From Robinsoniella peoriensis (GTDB lineage: Bacteria; Bacillota; Clostridia; Lachnospirales; Lachnospiraceae): DNA of 64,000 nt. The stretch is from positions 243,107 through 307,106 of the forward strand of contig NZ_JTGN01000005.1 in the NCBI RefSeq assembly GCF_000797495.1. The letters are read 5' to 3'. The notes under the pieces are model-generated. The model ran no database searches, was not told the DNA's origin, and saw nothing but the letters and a program-made list of their open reading frames with translations. Position numbers and translations under genes: made by a program. This document shows, one piece after another, positions 25,591-35,400 of this stretch; within the stretch, counting starts at the first letter, position 1; each line of letters starts with the position of its first letter.

Positions 25591-27684
25591 TCATTCCTCC
25601 ATCCATAAAATGCTTGTTACACCACGGGGATAATATTTGCTTGCACTGATGATGCCGCTTACAATCTGATCCGACCAGCACCAGTATGAATGCTCCGGAT
25701 GGGTCAGCCAGTCCACGTGCGCCCGGTCTGCTTCTTCCATATAAGTCTTCCGGTCAAATCCAAGAATTTTTCCTGCAATAAACTCAGAGAGATAAATTTT
25801 GCTGAGCCAGGAATTATTACTTGTGGAAGAGAGCTTCCATCCGCCGTCTGAAAAGATACAGACTCCCTTTTGCATCACTGTTTCAAAATGTTTTTTCAAT
25901 GCCCGGATATATGCTCCGTAAATGCCGTCTTCTCTGCAGGCTTCTTTTAAATCCAGCACATATGGGAAAATCAGCCCTTCAATTGCAGGAATGATCTTAG
26001 AATCATTATCCTCATCCATAACAGCCGGTATGTATCCGCCTTCCGTCATATGAGACCGTATCGTTTCTGCACACCTCTGCGCCTGCAGTGCCGACTGTTT
26101 GGCAAGACCTGCCTCCCGGTTCGTTTCAAAATAATCTTTCAGGCCCACATAAGCTGCCCAGCATTTTCCCGCCAGATAGATATTGTTCCTGGCTTGTCCC
26201 AGAGATACATCCAGGCTGTCATAAGTGGTGATCTCCGCGCCCCCTTTCGTCTGGGTGCTGTCCAGTCCCATAACCCCGTTTCGTTTGTGCTGATCGGGAT
26301 GATCCCGGTTAACCATGCTGGCAAAACAGCTCTTCAATGTCTCTTTGCGGCTGTCACTCCATGACTGATCCCCGGTCTGTTTTATGTACACCAGGGCACA
26401 GCAGGTCCAGTTTACCAGCTGTTCATGGCTCATATAAGAAAAGCAATCCGTTAACCGGCATTTTTCATAGGCAGACCTCCCCTCTGGTGCAAATACATTC
26501 GCCACGCCACAGTCATGGCAAAAGCTGATGCCGCCCTCATACTCAGTGTCACTGCCCGGAAACCGTACCTTATCCTCATAGGAATAATTCCGGAGATAAA
26601 AATCAAGTTCGTTACGGACCGTCCATGGATTCATTTTCATTTCAAAGAACAACTGATCAACCGTCAGATCCATGGTATTCATCATCCGGAATTCGCCCTC
26701 ATTGATGATCCAGAGCGGCTCTCCGTCTTTGATCAGAAATTGTGATGAATTGTAATAACTTTTTATGGAATGCCACAACATAAAACGCTGTTCCGGGGTA
26801 AGGCTTTCCTTGTCAAATCTCAGGTTTGCTTCCCGGCATTTTTCCACAATCCGGTCAAATACGGAAAGTGCATAGCTGCCTACTTCCTCAATGTTACGAA
26901 AATATCTGGTATAGTAATATTTTGTATCAATCCCGTAAGTTGCCTGTGTGCCATGATAAAAGCAGACTGCAAAGCGAAAGGTTTTCTTTGTATCCTCTGG
27001 TACATCCAGCACCAGTAATGCTGTCTTTCCCAGCCGGAAGTTCCAGTTATCACGATCCTCTTCTCCCAAGATACACTCGGGGCAAAATCCGCCCGCCGGA
27101 TGGGCATCCTGATCCAGGGTAAAAACCGCCAGATTTCCCCCCTGTCCCACACCATGCATTTTTCCCGAAGAAAGAGGACGCATGCCATACCGTTCTTCTA
27201 CTTCATTAAATCCGAAAAATGCCTTTCTTCCATTGGGGCATCCGCGGTTATCAATGGTTAACTCAGCCAGTACAGCGGGTACAATTACTTCTTTCAGACA
27301 TTCCTCATCGCAGAATTTTGGATCCGGTATGGATTCCACCTGATTATAGAGGGTGAACGTTATGTCTCTGGCTTTCCAGCTATCGCTGCTTACCCGGAAG
27401 TCTCTCTCTATTTCAGAAGCCGGAAACTGGTCAAAATATCCTTCCTGTTCCTGGGTGTCTTCTTTTTCCACATCGTACTGTTTACTCTCATCATCTTCAT
27501 TTTTAAAAAAGGGAAAGCTCTCATAGCTTCCTCCTTCACGCCGTTCCACTCCGATATAAACATTTGTATCTGCAGGTCCTCTGCGCTCCATCCCGGGACC
27601 CCCGGCTGCGCCGGGGAATCCAAGTGTGAAACTGGCATATGCGCCAATTGGTGAGTGATTTGCATTAAACATTATATTTTTCAT
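25591..27684 (-). CDS. GH52 beta-xylosidase
   Basis: A 697-residue enzyme that follows GH52 beta-xylosidases along its entire length (FFNANHSPIGAYASFTLGFPG-like start; SWLSKIYL and YYPRGVTSILW near the end). The nucleophile is Glu329 in WIINEGEF; the acid/base is expected at Asp489 in TTYDSLDVSLG. There is no signal peptide, so it acts in the cytoplasm on imported xylo-oligosaccharides, releasing xylose. It lies in the same operon direction as the LplA/B/C-type transporter just upstream. AAGGAG precedes the ATG. Confidence 0.95.
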   Translation of the reverse strand: MKNIMFNANHSPIGAYASFTLGFPGAAGGPGMERRGPADTNVYIGVERREGGSYESFPFFKNEDDESKQYDVEKEDTQEQEGYFDQFPASEIERDFRVSSDSWKARDITFTLYNQVESIPDPKFCDEECLKEVIVPAVLAELTIDNRGCPNGRKAFFGFNEVEERYGMRPLSSGKMHGVGQGGNLAVFTLDQDAHPAGGFCPECILGEEDRDNWNFRLGKTALLVLDVPEDTKKTFRFAVCFYHGTQATYGIDTKYYYTRYFRNIEEVGSYALSVFDRIVEKCREANLRFDKESLTPEQRFMLWHSIKSYYNSSQFLIKDGEPLWIINEGEFRMMNTMDLTVDQLFFEMKMNPWTVRNELDFYLRNYSYEDKVRFPGSDTEYEGGISFCHDCGVANVFAPEGRSAYEKCRLTDCFSYMSHEQLVNWTCCALVYIKQTGDQSWSDSRKETLKSCFASMVNRDHPDQHKRNGVMGLDSTQTKGGAEITTYDSLDVSLGQARNNIYLAGKCWAAYVGLKDYFETNREAGLAKQSALQAQRCAETIRSHMTEGGYIPAVMDEDNDSKIIPAIEGLIFPYVLDLKEACREDGIYGAYIRALKKHFETVMQKGVCIFSDGGWKLSSTSNNSWLSKIYLSEFIAGKILGFDRKTYMEEADRAHVDWLTHPEHSYWCWSDQIVSGIISASKYYPRGVTSILWMEE

Positions 27685-27810
27685 TATTTCTGCTCCTTAT
27701 ATCCTGCTGCAATTTCAATACGGTTATATATCATTTCATACTCAAATTCTGCTGCACAAGCATACTATTGCATTGGTTTTCCATGCTGCCCGGCATCTGC
27801 AAAACTGCAT

Positions 27811-29583
27811 TTATTTCATCCCGAAGGCTTCTGCTTCTTTTTCCGCAGCCGCATACAGCTCTTCTATTTTCGCAGTTGCTTTTGAGTATTCTTTACTCTC
27901 CAGACCTTTCAATGTCTCTTCTTTGCAGGCAGCAAAATCCTCTGCCGTTGCCGTCATAATTGCATTTACACCCTGTACATTCATATATTGTTCGCACTGT
28001 GCTATGATGTTGAGTGTTTCCTCATCGGGACTCTGCACCAAGGTGGGATAGAGATAGAAATCTGTGATCGTATCGACTTTTTCTTTCTGCCACATATCAT
28101 AGAGAACCTGGCCCGGATATTGATAATCTCCCCCTTCTTTTTGGGAGTAATATTCACAGTAGCTCTTATCTGTATCGGTAATTGTGGCTGCTTTCTGCTC
28201 ATCCGATTTCATCAGGTCTGCCGGATATCCGTCGGAAAGTACCTGGATATCTTTGAATCCGCAAAGTTTATTGTAAAGGTTAACCCCAACATTAAGCTTA
28301 TAATCCGGATCTGTCTTAGACTGGGTAATAAATTCCTCTGATGGCTGCACAACGCCATCCTTACTGGTCCAATGTGTACCTTCTACTCCGCTGTAAATCA
28401 GACGGGCGCCTTCTTCTGAATTCATGAAATCAATCAGTTCCATTGCTTTCTCCGGATTCTTACAATTCTTGGTAATCGCTGTGGCATACTCTATACCACT
28501 TCCAAGAGGTGCGGTTGTTGAAACAATACCGGAAATATAATCATATCCGTCGTACGGCAGTTTTTGGTAACTCCAGTCCGGATGTCCGTTCGTCTGGAAA
28601 AATGTATTAATACCTTCCGTCTGCCAGCTGGCATATGCCATCATCACCTGTCCGTTCTTGCATTTTTCCCAGAACTGATCATTTTTCATTGTAAATGCTT
28701 CCGGGTCCAGAATGCCCATGTTATAAGCTTTGTTGTAAAATTCCAGGGACTGCCAGAATGCATCACTTGCAAACACTCCCTCTACGGACTTCGTCTTATA
28801 GTTAAAGATGGTTGAGTTGGCAAGATCCGTATATCCCATTTCTCTGGTATTTGCCAGCCACCATGGCCATAGACCCCAGTCACTCCATCCGGAAATTGCA
28901 TAGATCTGCTTCCCGTCTGCCAGATCCTTTTCCCTTGCATATTCCTGCATTTCTTTCAGTACATTCAGATAGTCATCGGTAGTTTTAATTTCCGGACATC
29001 CGATTGCCTCATAGATATCCCATCTTGTCATCAATCCTACATTTTCAATAGAATAGCTGACATTGGGATGCTCTTCATTTGCCTGGTATGCCAGAACCGG
29101 CAGATAATAAACCTTATCTTCTCCGTTACTTGCAAACTGCTTAGAATACTTCAGGCGGTCCGGAAAATTTTTCTTAATATTTTCCCCATACTGGTCAATC
29201 AGTTCGTCCATGGGCATCAGCTGCCCGCTTGTTATCAGATTGTTGGATGCCACGTTCTGCTGAGCCGGATTGGTATAGATGATATCCGGCAGATCTCCCC
29301 CTGCAACCAGAATACTGAATTTCTGAGCATCGCCCTGTACAATTTCCATTTTGATGCCCAGTTTTTTTTCAATTTCCTTTGCTACTTCATTAGTCTGGAT
29401 ACCGGGAGTCAGAACTTCTGTATTCCAGATGGTAAGGGTCACCGGTTCATCAGAACTTGCCTGTGAACCGGCTGTAGTACTTCCTGTATCCGTCTTCTCT
29501 TCACTTTTTCCGCACGCTGCAGCAGACATGCATATTGCTCCTGCCAATAATAAAGCCGTTATTTTTCTTAATTTATTTTTCAT
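27811..29583 (-). CDS. LplA-like oligosaccharide-binding lipoprotein
   Basis: A 590-residue lipoprotein (lipobox AAAC, Cys24) with a Ser/Thr-rich linker, then a family-1 binding domain (VTLTIWNTEV, LGIKMEIVQGD, GGDLPDIIYTN). The length and motifs match LplA-type proteins that work with LplB/LplC permeases. It is third in the transporter operon, 68 bp after the second permease gene. Xylo-oligosaccharide is the likely ligand given the GH52 gene next in line. Confidence 0.92.
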   Translation of the reverse strand: MKNKLRKITALLLAGAICMSAAACGKSEEKTDTGSTTAGSQASSDEPVTLTIWNTEVLTPGIQTNEVAKEIEKKLGIKMEIVQGDAQKFSILVAGGDLPDIIYTNPAQQNVASNNLITSGQLMPMDELIDQYGENIKKNFPDRLKYSKQFASNGEDKVYYLPVLAYQANEEHPNVSYSIENVGLMTRWDIYEAIGCPEIKTTDDYLNVLKEMQEYAREKDLADGKQIYAISGWSDWGLWPWWLANTREMGYTDLANSTIFNYKTKSVEGVFASDAFWQSLEFYNKAYNMGILDPEAFTMKNDQFWEKCKNGQVMMAYASWQTEGINTFFQTNGHPDWSYQKLPYDGYDYISGIVSTTAPLGSGIEYATAITKNCKNPEKAMELIDFMNSEEGARLIYSGVEGTHWTSKDGVVQPSEEFITQSKTDPDYKLNVGVNLYNKLCGFKDIQVLSDGYPADLMKSDEQKAATITDTDKSYCEYYSQKEGGDYQYPGQVLYDMWQKEKVDTITDFYLYPTLVQSPDEETLNIIAQCEQYMNVQGVNAIMTATAEDFAACKEETLKGLESKEYSKATAKIEELYAAAEKEAEAFGMK

Positions 29584-29651
29584 ATGATGATTCCTCCCAT
29601 TTTTATATCGTTATCATTGTTATATCGTTAATCATTGTTTTCTTATTTTAA

Positions 29652-30554
29652 TCATCCTTTGACTGCTCCCATCATAATACCCTTTACAAAATATCTCTGA
29701 AGGAACGGATATACACACATAATCGGTAGTACTACCAGCACCGTGATACACATTTTAATCGAAGAAGGTGTAATGGAACTGGTTACTGCGGATGCATCAA
29801 TTGCATTACTGGACATGCTCTGAAACCGGTTTGCCTGATTCAGGTAATTATAGAGCACCATCTGCAGGGTCTGTAATTTTGCATCGGAAACCAGGAAGTA
29901 GTTGTCCTGCCACTGATTCCACTGTCCCACCATGGAGAATACCCCTACAGTCGCCACTATTGGCTTTGACAGTGGGAAAATAATTCTCCCAAAAATTGTC
30001 ATCATTCCCGCCCCGTCAATTTTCGCGGACTCTTCCAGCTCTTTTGGCAGGGACTCCATGTAAGTCTTCAACAGGATGACATAATAAGCAGAAAGCGCAC
30101 CCGGTAAAATATAAAGCAGGAAATTATTCTGCAGCCCGTATGCTTTCATGGTGATATACCATGGAATTAAACCTGCATTGATGTACATTGTAATAATAAC
30201 AAAACGGTATACAATTTTTCTGTAATACATTTTCTGGTTCGTAACCAGGTATGCAAAGAAAGAAGAACTGATAATGGTAATCCCGGTTCCCAGCAGCGTT
30301 CTGAGAATGGAGATCAGATATGCTCCCGGTATGTCGTTCAGTTTGATAATCCCTTTATAAGTATCCAGGTTAAACCCTTTTGGCAAAAGGAAAATCCCTT
30401 TGGATGCCTGTGCAGGATCACTGATGGAATAAATTATTACGTAGTAAAATGGATAAATGCAGATAATGACCAGTAAAATGCAGATTAAATAAATAAAAAT
30501 ATCTGCTATCCTTTCCGACAATGTTTTTTTCGATTTCAATCTTTTCGTTATCAT
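29652..30554 (-). CDS. LplC/YtcP-type carbohydrate ABC transporter permease
   Basis: A 300-residue permease with six predicted TM helices. The EAA loop reads ELEESAKIDGAGMMTIFGRIIFPLSKP-like (ESAKIDGA). The C-terminus has PFLQRYFVKGIMMGAVKG, diagnostic of LplC-type subunits. AGGAGGGG precedes the ATG. It partners with the LplB-like subunit encoded 12 bp upstream. No ATPase is encoded nearby, so a shared MsmK-type ATPase elsewhere is expected. Confidence 0.93.
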   Translation of the reverse strand: MITKRLKSKKTLSERIADIFIYLICILLVIICIYPFYYVIIYSISDPAQASKGIFLLPKGFNLDTYKGIIKLNDIPGAYLISILRTLLGTGITIISSSFFAYLVTNQKMYYRKIVYRFVIITMYINAGLIPWYITMKAYGLQNNFLLYILPGALSAYYVILLKTYMESLPKELEESAKIDGAGMMTIFGRIIFPLSKPIVATVGVFSMVGQWNQWQDNYFLVSDAKLQTLQMVLYNYLNQANRFQSMSSNAIDASAVTSSITPSSIKMCITVLVVLPIMCVYPFLQRYFVKGIMMGAVKG

Positions 30555-30566
30555 TCTATTCCCCTC

Positions 30567-31493
30567 CTATACAATCGACTCACCGCGAACCCTCTTGGAA
30601 AGCTGGTTTGCCGTGAAGAGAAGTATGACAGATATAATCGTTTTTGACATACCAAGGGCAATGGACTGGGGATAATCATTCGTCAATACACCGATCTTAA
30701 ACACATAGTAGTCAAGAACTTCTATCTTGTCTGCGGTCAACGGGTTATAGAATACAAAATACTGTTCAAAACCATTACTCAGCATATTGCTGATTGCCAG
30801 CAGAAGCTGTACAAAAAACGTTGCGTATAATCCCGGTACGGTAATATGCCGTATGGTCTGCAGCCTGTTTGCACCATCCACATGAGCAGCATCATAAAGT
30901 TCGCTGTCAATACCCGCTATGGATGCGATATAGATAATTGCACTCCACCCCAGGCTTTTCCAGGTTGCCAGCGCCCACTGGAATGCCCATGCATGTTTGT
31001 TGTCACCAAGCAGATTCACCGTTTTCTCTATCCCTAATGATTTAAAGACGCCCGCAACCATACCATCGGTAGAAAACATTGCAAATGCCAGTGTAAATAC
31101 TACAATCCAGCTGATGAAATTCGGAAGTGTAGTGGTGGTCTGAACCAGTTTGCGGAATTTCGAATTTTTTATCTCATTCAGCATAATTGCAAAAACGACT
31201 GCAAGGGGCATTGTTGTAATACAGATTGCACTCATCGCCAGGGTATTTCGCATTACCCGGAATAACTCTGACTTATTTGCCCAGATCTTAGCAAATGTCT
31301 TCAGTCCCACAAAATCACAATCAAACAATGACATTCCGGGATGATAATCGAAAAATGCATATGCCCATCCCAAAAGCGGGACATAAGCAAATGCGAAAAC
31401 CAAAATCAGGAAAGGAACGGACGCAAGGAAAAACTTCTTTCCCTCCGGCATTTTCCTTCTGACAATACCCTTTCCATTTGGTATCTTTCGCAT
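30567..31493 (-). CDS. LplB-type carbohydrate ABC transporter permease
   Basis: A 308-residue permease. The signature VPLLGWAYAFFDYHPG near the start and the EAA-type loop ELYDAAHVDGANRLQTIRHIT mark LplB-like subunits. It is the first gene of the transporter/GH52/dehydrogenase/URO-D operon, preceded by GGAGG and a promoter at about 31544. Confidence 0.93.
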   Translation of the reverse strand: MRKIPNGKGIVRRKMPEGKKFFLASVPFLILVFAFAYVPLLGWAYAFFDYHPGMSLFDCDFVGLKTFAKIWANKSELFRVMRNTLAMSAICITTMPLAVVFAIMLNEIKNSKFRKLVQTTTTLPNFISWIVVFTLAFAMFSTDGMVAGVFKSLGIEKTVNLLGDNKHAWAFQWALATWKSLGWSAIIYIASIAGIDSELYDAAHVDGANRLQTIRHITVPGLYATFFVQLLLAISNMLSNGFEQYFVFYNPLTADKIEVLDYYVFKIGVLTNDYPQSIALGMSKTIISVILLFTANQLSKRVRGESIV

Positions 31494-31543
31494 AAAAAAA
31501 CCTCCTTCTCTTCTGAACTTTATTGGTTAACCTTATAGACAAT

Positions 31544-31690
31544 ATTATAGGGAATCCCGCACTACATTTCGATAAAGGATATTCTCATTTTCTGTCTTAA
31601 ATTCAGTCAGCCATATTTCAGAATACGAAGGAGATTTTCTAAAAATTGTATTTCGTTATGATTTTATGTACTTTCTTGTGCTCTTTTATA
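31544..31690 (-). promoter_or_regulatory. Transporter operon promoter with CGAAAT elements
   Basis: A -10 TATAAT (31544-31549) has no good -35. The minus-strand element ATCGAAATGTAGTG lies at about 31561-31573 and CGAAATACA at 31647-31655. Closely related elements occur in front of the GH3 gene (ATCGAAATACAGTG at about 40367-40380) and the YesN gene at 33614. They are candidate sites for that regulator. Confidence 0.45.
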
Positions 31691-31753
31691 TAATTGCTGT
31701 CATTATATATTGTTTATAGCTTATCTGCCGTTCCCGCTTTGCAGCAATGATTT

Positions 31754-33556
31754 TTAAACAGGCTTTATAACCGGCATAACCAGATATATACAGGTGGATT
31801 TCCCCGGTATACTTTCCAGCCTGATTCCGTATGCGTCCCCAAAATGTACCTTTAACCTCCGATGCACATTCACAATGCCTACATGATTCTTATAAAGCTC
31901 CTTCTGTTTCTCCGCCTGCTTCAGTAATTGGCAAAGTCGTTCCTGCTCTTCCTCCTGAATTCCGCTGCCGTTATCTTCAACGTACACCTGCAGCTGATTC
32001 TCTTTCTGCTCTGCCCCCATCACAATCATGCCGGCTCCACCGGAATCTGCAAATCCATGTTCAATGGCATTTTCCACCAGGGGCTGCAAAATGAATTTAA
32101 GTACCGGAAGCTCCATCTGCATATCCGGTATCTCAAATTCCATGATAAGCTTACCACCGTAACGGCAATTCATGATCGTAATATAGGTAGACATGTAGTC
32201 TACTTCCTGTCTGAGGCTCCACAATTCTCCCTGACTGCGGTACATTGGCTGCAGCATTCTTCCCAGTGCGCAGAAACACTCTTCCAGGGGTTCATTCTGT
32301 CCCAGCTTTGCCATAAAGCGCATGGTGCTCAGGGTATTAAATAGAAAATGCGGATTTAACTGACCCTGCAGGGCTTCTTTTTCCAAAATTCTTTTCTCTT
32401 CTTCCATATCCCGGATCTGGTCGATCATGGTATGAATACTCATGGACATCCGGTTAAACTGCCGTCCCAGCATTCCCAGTTCATTTTTGCTGCTTTCATC
32501 CAGCTGTTCTCCCAGAGAACCATTTTCCATCCGCTCCATCGCCGCCCTCAGACGTTTCAGCGGTTCAGTCAGCCGATAAAGGCTGTACGCCGACAATGCA
32601 AGTGCTACCAGAAGCCCCCCTGCCGCAAGAACCAGAAACCAGCGTTTCAATGAAACCAGGCTTCCATAGAGCGATTCTTTGGGAATCTCCGTTACAATGG
32701 TCCAGGGCAGCCCCTGTATCCGATGGTAATTAATCTGAATATTTTCTTTCATCAGATAGCCGTCACCGGTCTTTTCCAGCTCACGAGGGGTAAACTCTGC
32801 CTGTTTTCCTACTTTTTCGCTGTTCTGATGAACCACGATTATGCCCTGGTCATTCATCAGATAACTTTCTCTTTCATCCGGAGTATCTGACTTTGTAAAA
32901 AGATCTGCAAGTGCATTTTGCCGGATATTCACTACTACAGTGGCATATCTTCCCGTTCCCAGCCAAATGCTGCCGGCTGCGGTTATATATGGCACCTCTT
33001 TCGCTTCCTGCTCCATGGCAAAATCCAGATTCGTATACCCTCCAAACCACAGTACCTTCCCCGGATTTTTCAGAGCTTCCTCCTGAATCCCCAGGGAATA
33101 CCATGGCAGATCCAGAGCCGGTATCCTGGTTACCATATTCTTCTTCTCCAAGACTCCCAGAGCCGTACCGTCATTTCCATAGTAATAAATAGAATCCAGG
33201 TATTCATAATTCCCCATCACGACATTGGTATAATCAAAAATCTGCATCGCTTTCTGGATGCTGTCAAACTGGTTTTTCCATCCCTGCCGCATATAGTCCT
33301 GAAGAGAGTCCTGAATCATAAAAAGTCGCAGTATTTTTTCCACCTCCTGGGTATAGCGGATAATGTTATACTGATTTTGTTGGAAATACTGCTGCATCAT
33401 ACTGGCTGACTGTTCCTGAATCACTTTTTCGGAACGTTTGTAGCTGAATATGGACACAACTCCCACCAGGATTGTGATCGTCACCATAAAGACTGCCAGC
33501 AGCTGTGACTGGAGCCGTCTGCTGAATGCCTGTCCGTTATTCTTTTTTCTTCTCAT
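31754..33556 (-). CDS. YesM-family sensor histidine kinase
   Basis: A 600-residue kinase. TM1 is about 19-38, the extracellular dCache-like sensor about 40-300, TM2 about 306-328, and HAMP about 329-382. The acceptor His403 lies in QLNPHFLFN. The ATPase domain has N-box LVENAIEHG and VEDNGSG. The start at 33556 is chosen so that TM1 is near the N-terminus; the frame extends to 33589. It follows the response regulator gene after 57 bp. It likely senses xylan-derived sugar, directly or through a binding protein. Confidence 0.93.
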   Translation of the reverse strand: MRRKKNNGQAFSRRLQSQLLAVFMVTITILVGVVSIFSYKRSEKVIQEQSASMMQQYFQQNQYNIIRYTQEVEKILRLFMIQDSLQDYMRQGWKNQFDSIQKAMQIFDYTNVVMGNYEYLDSIYYYGNDGTALGVLEKKNMVTRIPALDLPWYSLGIQEEALKNPGKVLWFGGYTNLDFAMEQEAKEVPYITAAGSIWLGTGRYATVVVNIRQNALADLFTKSDTPDERESYLMNDQGIIVVHQNSEKVGKQAEFTPRELEKTGDGYLMKENIQINYHRIQGLPWTIVTEIPKESLYGSLVSLKRWFLVLAAGGLLVALALSAYSLYRLTEPLKRLRAAMERMENGSLGEQLDESSKNELGMLGRQFNRMSMSIHTMIDQIRDMEEEKRILEKEALQGQLNPHFLFNTLSTMRFMAKLGQNEPLEECFCALGRMLQPMYRSQGELWSLRQEVDYMSTYITIMNCRYGGKLIMEFEIPDMQMELPVLKFILQPLVENAIEHGFADSGGAGMIVMGAEQKENQLQVYVEDNGSGIQEEEQERLCQLLKQAEKQKELYKNHVGIVNVHRRLKVHFGDAYGIRLESIPGKSTCIYLVMPVIKPV

Positions 33557-33613
33557 GGCTTCTTCCGCCTTTCCTGTCCCGGCGCACATTCTCTAATACC
33601 AGCCAGAGCATGT

Positions 33614-35173
33614 TTATACCCCTTTTTTAAATGAATTGGGAGATTGACCGGTCACTTTCTTAAAGGTACGGCTGAAATAACTTTCATCGAGAAACCCCAC
33701 CTTCTCAGCTATCTCATATGATCTTAAGTTGGTACTGCGCAGCAGCTCCTTCGCTTTCTCAATCCGGTAGTTCATAATATAATTGGTTAAATTTACACCT
33801 AGTTCCTTCTTGAACAAGCCGCACACATAAGTCCTGCTCAACTCTACCATTTGGGAAACCTGATCCAGGGTGATATCTTCCGGATAATGCAGGCTGATAT
33901 AATACAGGATATCTTTGACCGGCTTACTTAATAATGTCTGCTCACCGGAACTGACCTGAAGATATTCCATACAGGATTCATAAACCTCCAGGACCCCGTC
34001 AAAGGTCTGGCTGTTTTTCAGTCTGGTTATAAACTGCTCTGTGATCTGGTATCTTTGCTGGCCTTCCGGCAGAATTCTGCACATCTCTACATTGATGGCA
34101 TGTTCAAAATAATGCCGGATGGTAACCGGATTTTCATGCTGGCAGAATCCTGCTTCCGCCTCATGAAGCCGCCTGGCAGCAGACTCATCCATTTTCATCT
34201 GTAAAATTAACCGCCCCATCTTTCTGCGGATCAGCCGCTTACAGTCATCCGGGTTCTGTGCATTATACAAGGTATTCCGGTTCAATCCATAAAAGAATTT
34301 CTTTTCCAGCGCCTGGCAGCACTGATGGTACATTTCATAAAGTTCATCACCGCTATTGCCCCGGCTGCTTATGGCGAAGGAAACCGTGCTTTTCACACAC
34401 CGCTGCAATACCTCCCGCATTTTTTCCAGCTGCTGCTGCAGCTGTCCGGACAGAATTTCACTGTCCCCGGCCTCTTCCAGGATCATGATAAATCTCCCAT
34501 CCTTTTCCGGAAGCAGAATATGGTTTTCCTCCACCAGCAGTTCTGACAGGATATTCTCTACTGCCGAATCCAGGATACTGCCATAAGAATCGTTGAATAT
34601 CCGTTTGCTTTCCGTATAGTTATCAATCTCCAGTGCCACCATCTGCATTTGCTTTTCCGCATCAGAAAATTGTTCTTCCAGCATCATTTTCCAATCCTGG
34701 CCCACATCCAGGCGGTAATAGAGGAAATTGCGGAGTGAGTCCTCAAACCGTTTTCTTTCCATCCCGTTTTCCTGTTTCTTCTGGCTTCTGTCCATGACAA
34801 CCAATTCTCTTTTGACCTTCTCCAGGACTTTTTCCATATCTTTCTGTGTCATGGTCAGCTTTAATACATAATCGGAAACCCCAAGTGAAATGGCTTCCCG
34901 CACAATATTGAATTCTTCCATGCAGCTGAGGATGATAAATCTGGTCCGCTCATCCTTTTGCCGTATTTGCCTGATCAGTGAAATTCCATCCATCACGGGC
35001 ATCTTAATATCCGTTATGACAATATCCGGCTGAAAGGCTTCCCATGCTTCCAGTGCCCGCTGCCCATTCTCCACATCAGCTGCCACCTCCATCCCCAGCT
35101 TCTCCCAGTCAACAGACATCTTGATTCCCAGCCTCACAAACATTTCATCTTCCGCAATTACAACCTTATACAT
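33614..35173 (-). CDS. YesN-type response regulator, REC plus AraC DNA-binding domain
   Basis: A 519-residue regulator with receiver Asp55 (ITDIKMP), acidic EDE at 8-10 and Lys105, which is followed by Leu instead of the usual Pro. The AraC-type C-terminus contains VSQMVELSRTYVCGLFKK and VGFLDESYFSRTFKK. The start is at 35173 (MYKVVIAEDE), preceded by GGGGGAAAG. It sits between the GH3/GH29 operon and the transporter/GH52 operon and is the natural activator of both, by inference. Confidence 0.92.
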   Translation of the reverse strand: MYKVVIAEDEMFVRLGIKMSVDWEKLGMEVAADVENGQRALEAWEAFQPDIVITDIKMPVMDGISLIRQIRQKDERTRFIILSCMEEFNIVREAISLGVSDYVLKLTMTQKDMEKVLEKVKRELVVMDRSQKKQENGMERKRFEDSLRNFLYYRLDVGQDWKMMLEEQFSDAEKQMQMVALEIDNYTESKRIFNDSYGSILDSAVENILSELLVEENHILLPEKDGRFIMILEEAGDSEILSGQLQQQLEKMREVLQRCVKSTVSFAISSRGNSGDELYEMYHQCCQALEKKFFYGLNRNTLYNAQNPDDCKRLIRRKMGRLILQMKMDESAARRLHEAEAGFCQHENPVTIRHYFEHAINVEMCRILPEGQQRYQITEQFITRLKNSQTFDGVLEVYESCMEYLQVSSGEQTLLSKPVKDILYYISLHYPEDITLDQVSQMVELSRTYVCGLFKKELGVNLTNYIMNYRIEKAKELLRSTNLRSYEIAEKVGFLDESYFSRTFKKVTGQSPNSFKKGV

Positions 35174-35289
35174 GTTCTTTCCCCCATGATCCCATGTTTT
35201 CATACATCAAAACTCTCCGAACCCCAAATCTGACCGATTTGCGCCTCCGAGAGTATTTGATGATTCATTGTATTTATTATATCATAAAA

Positions 35290-35340
35290 TTCGTTCATGA
35301 ATATATGCAACGTTCGTAAAATTTATAGTATGTTTCGTAT
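35290..35340 (-). promoter_or_regulatory. YesN upstream region with 21-bp-spaced TTCGTA repeats
   Basis: On the plus strand CGTTCGTA and GTTTCGTA have their TTCG cores at 35313 and 35334, exactly 21 bp apart; a third TTCG occurs at 35290. The 21-bp spacing suits an AraC-type regulator, so autoregulation is possible. The transcript leader also contains a CAAATC/GATTTG hairpin near 35227. Confidence 0.4.
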
Positions 35341-35400
35341 ATCTCCAGCCATCCATTCTGCAAAAAGCAGTGCTGATACCGCCACAAAAGGATTCCCGGT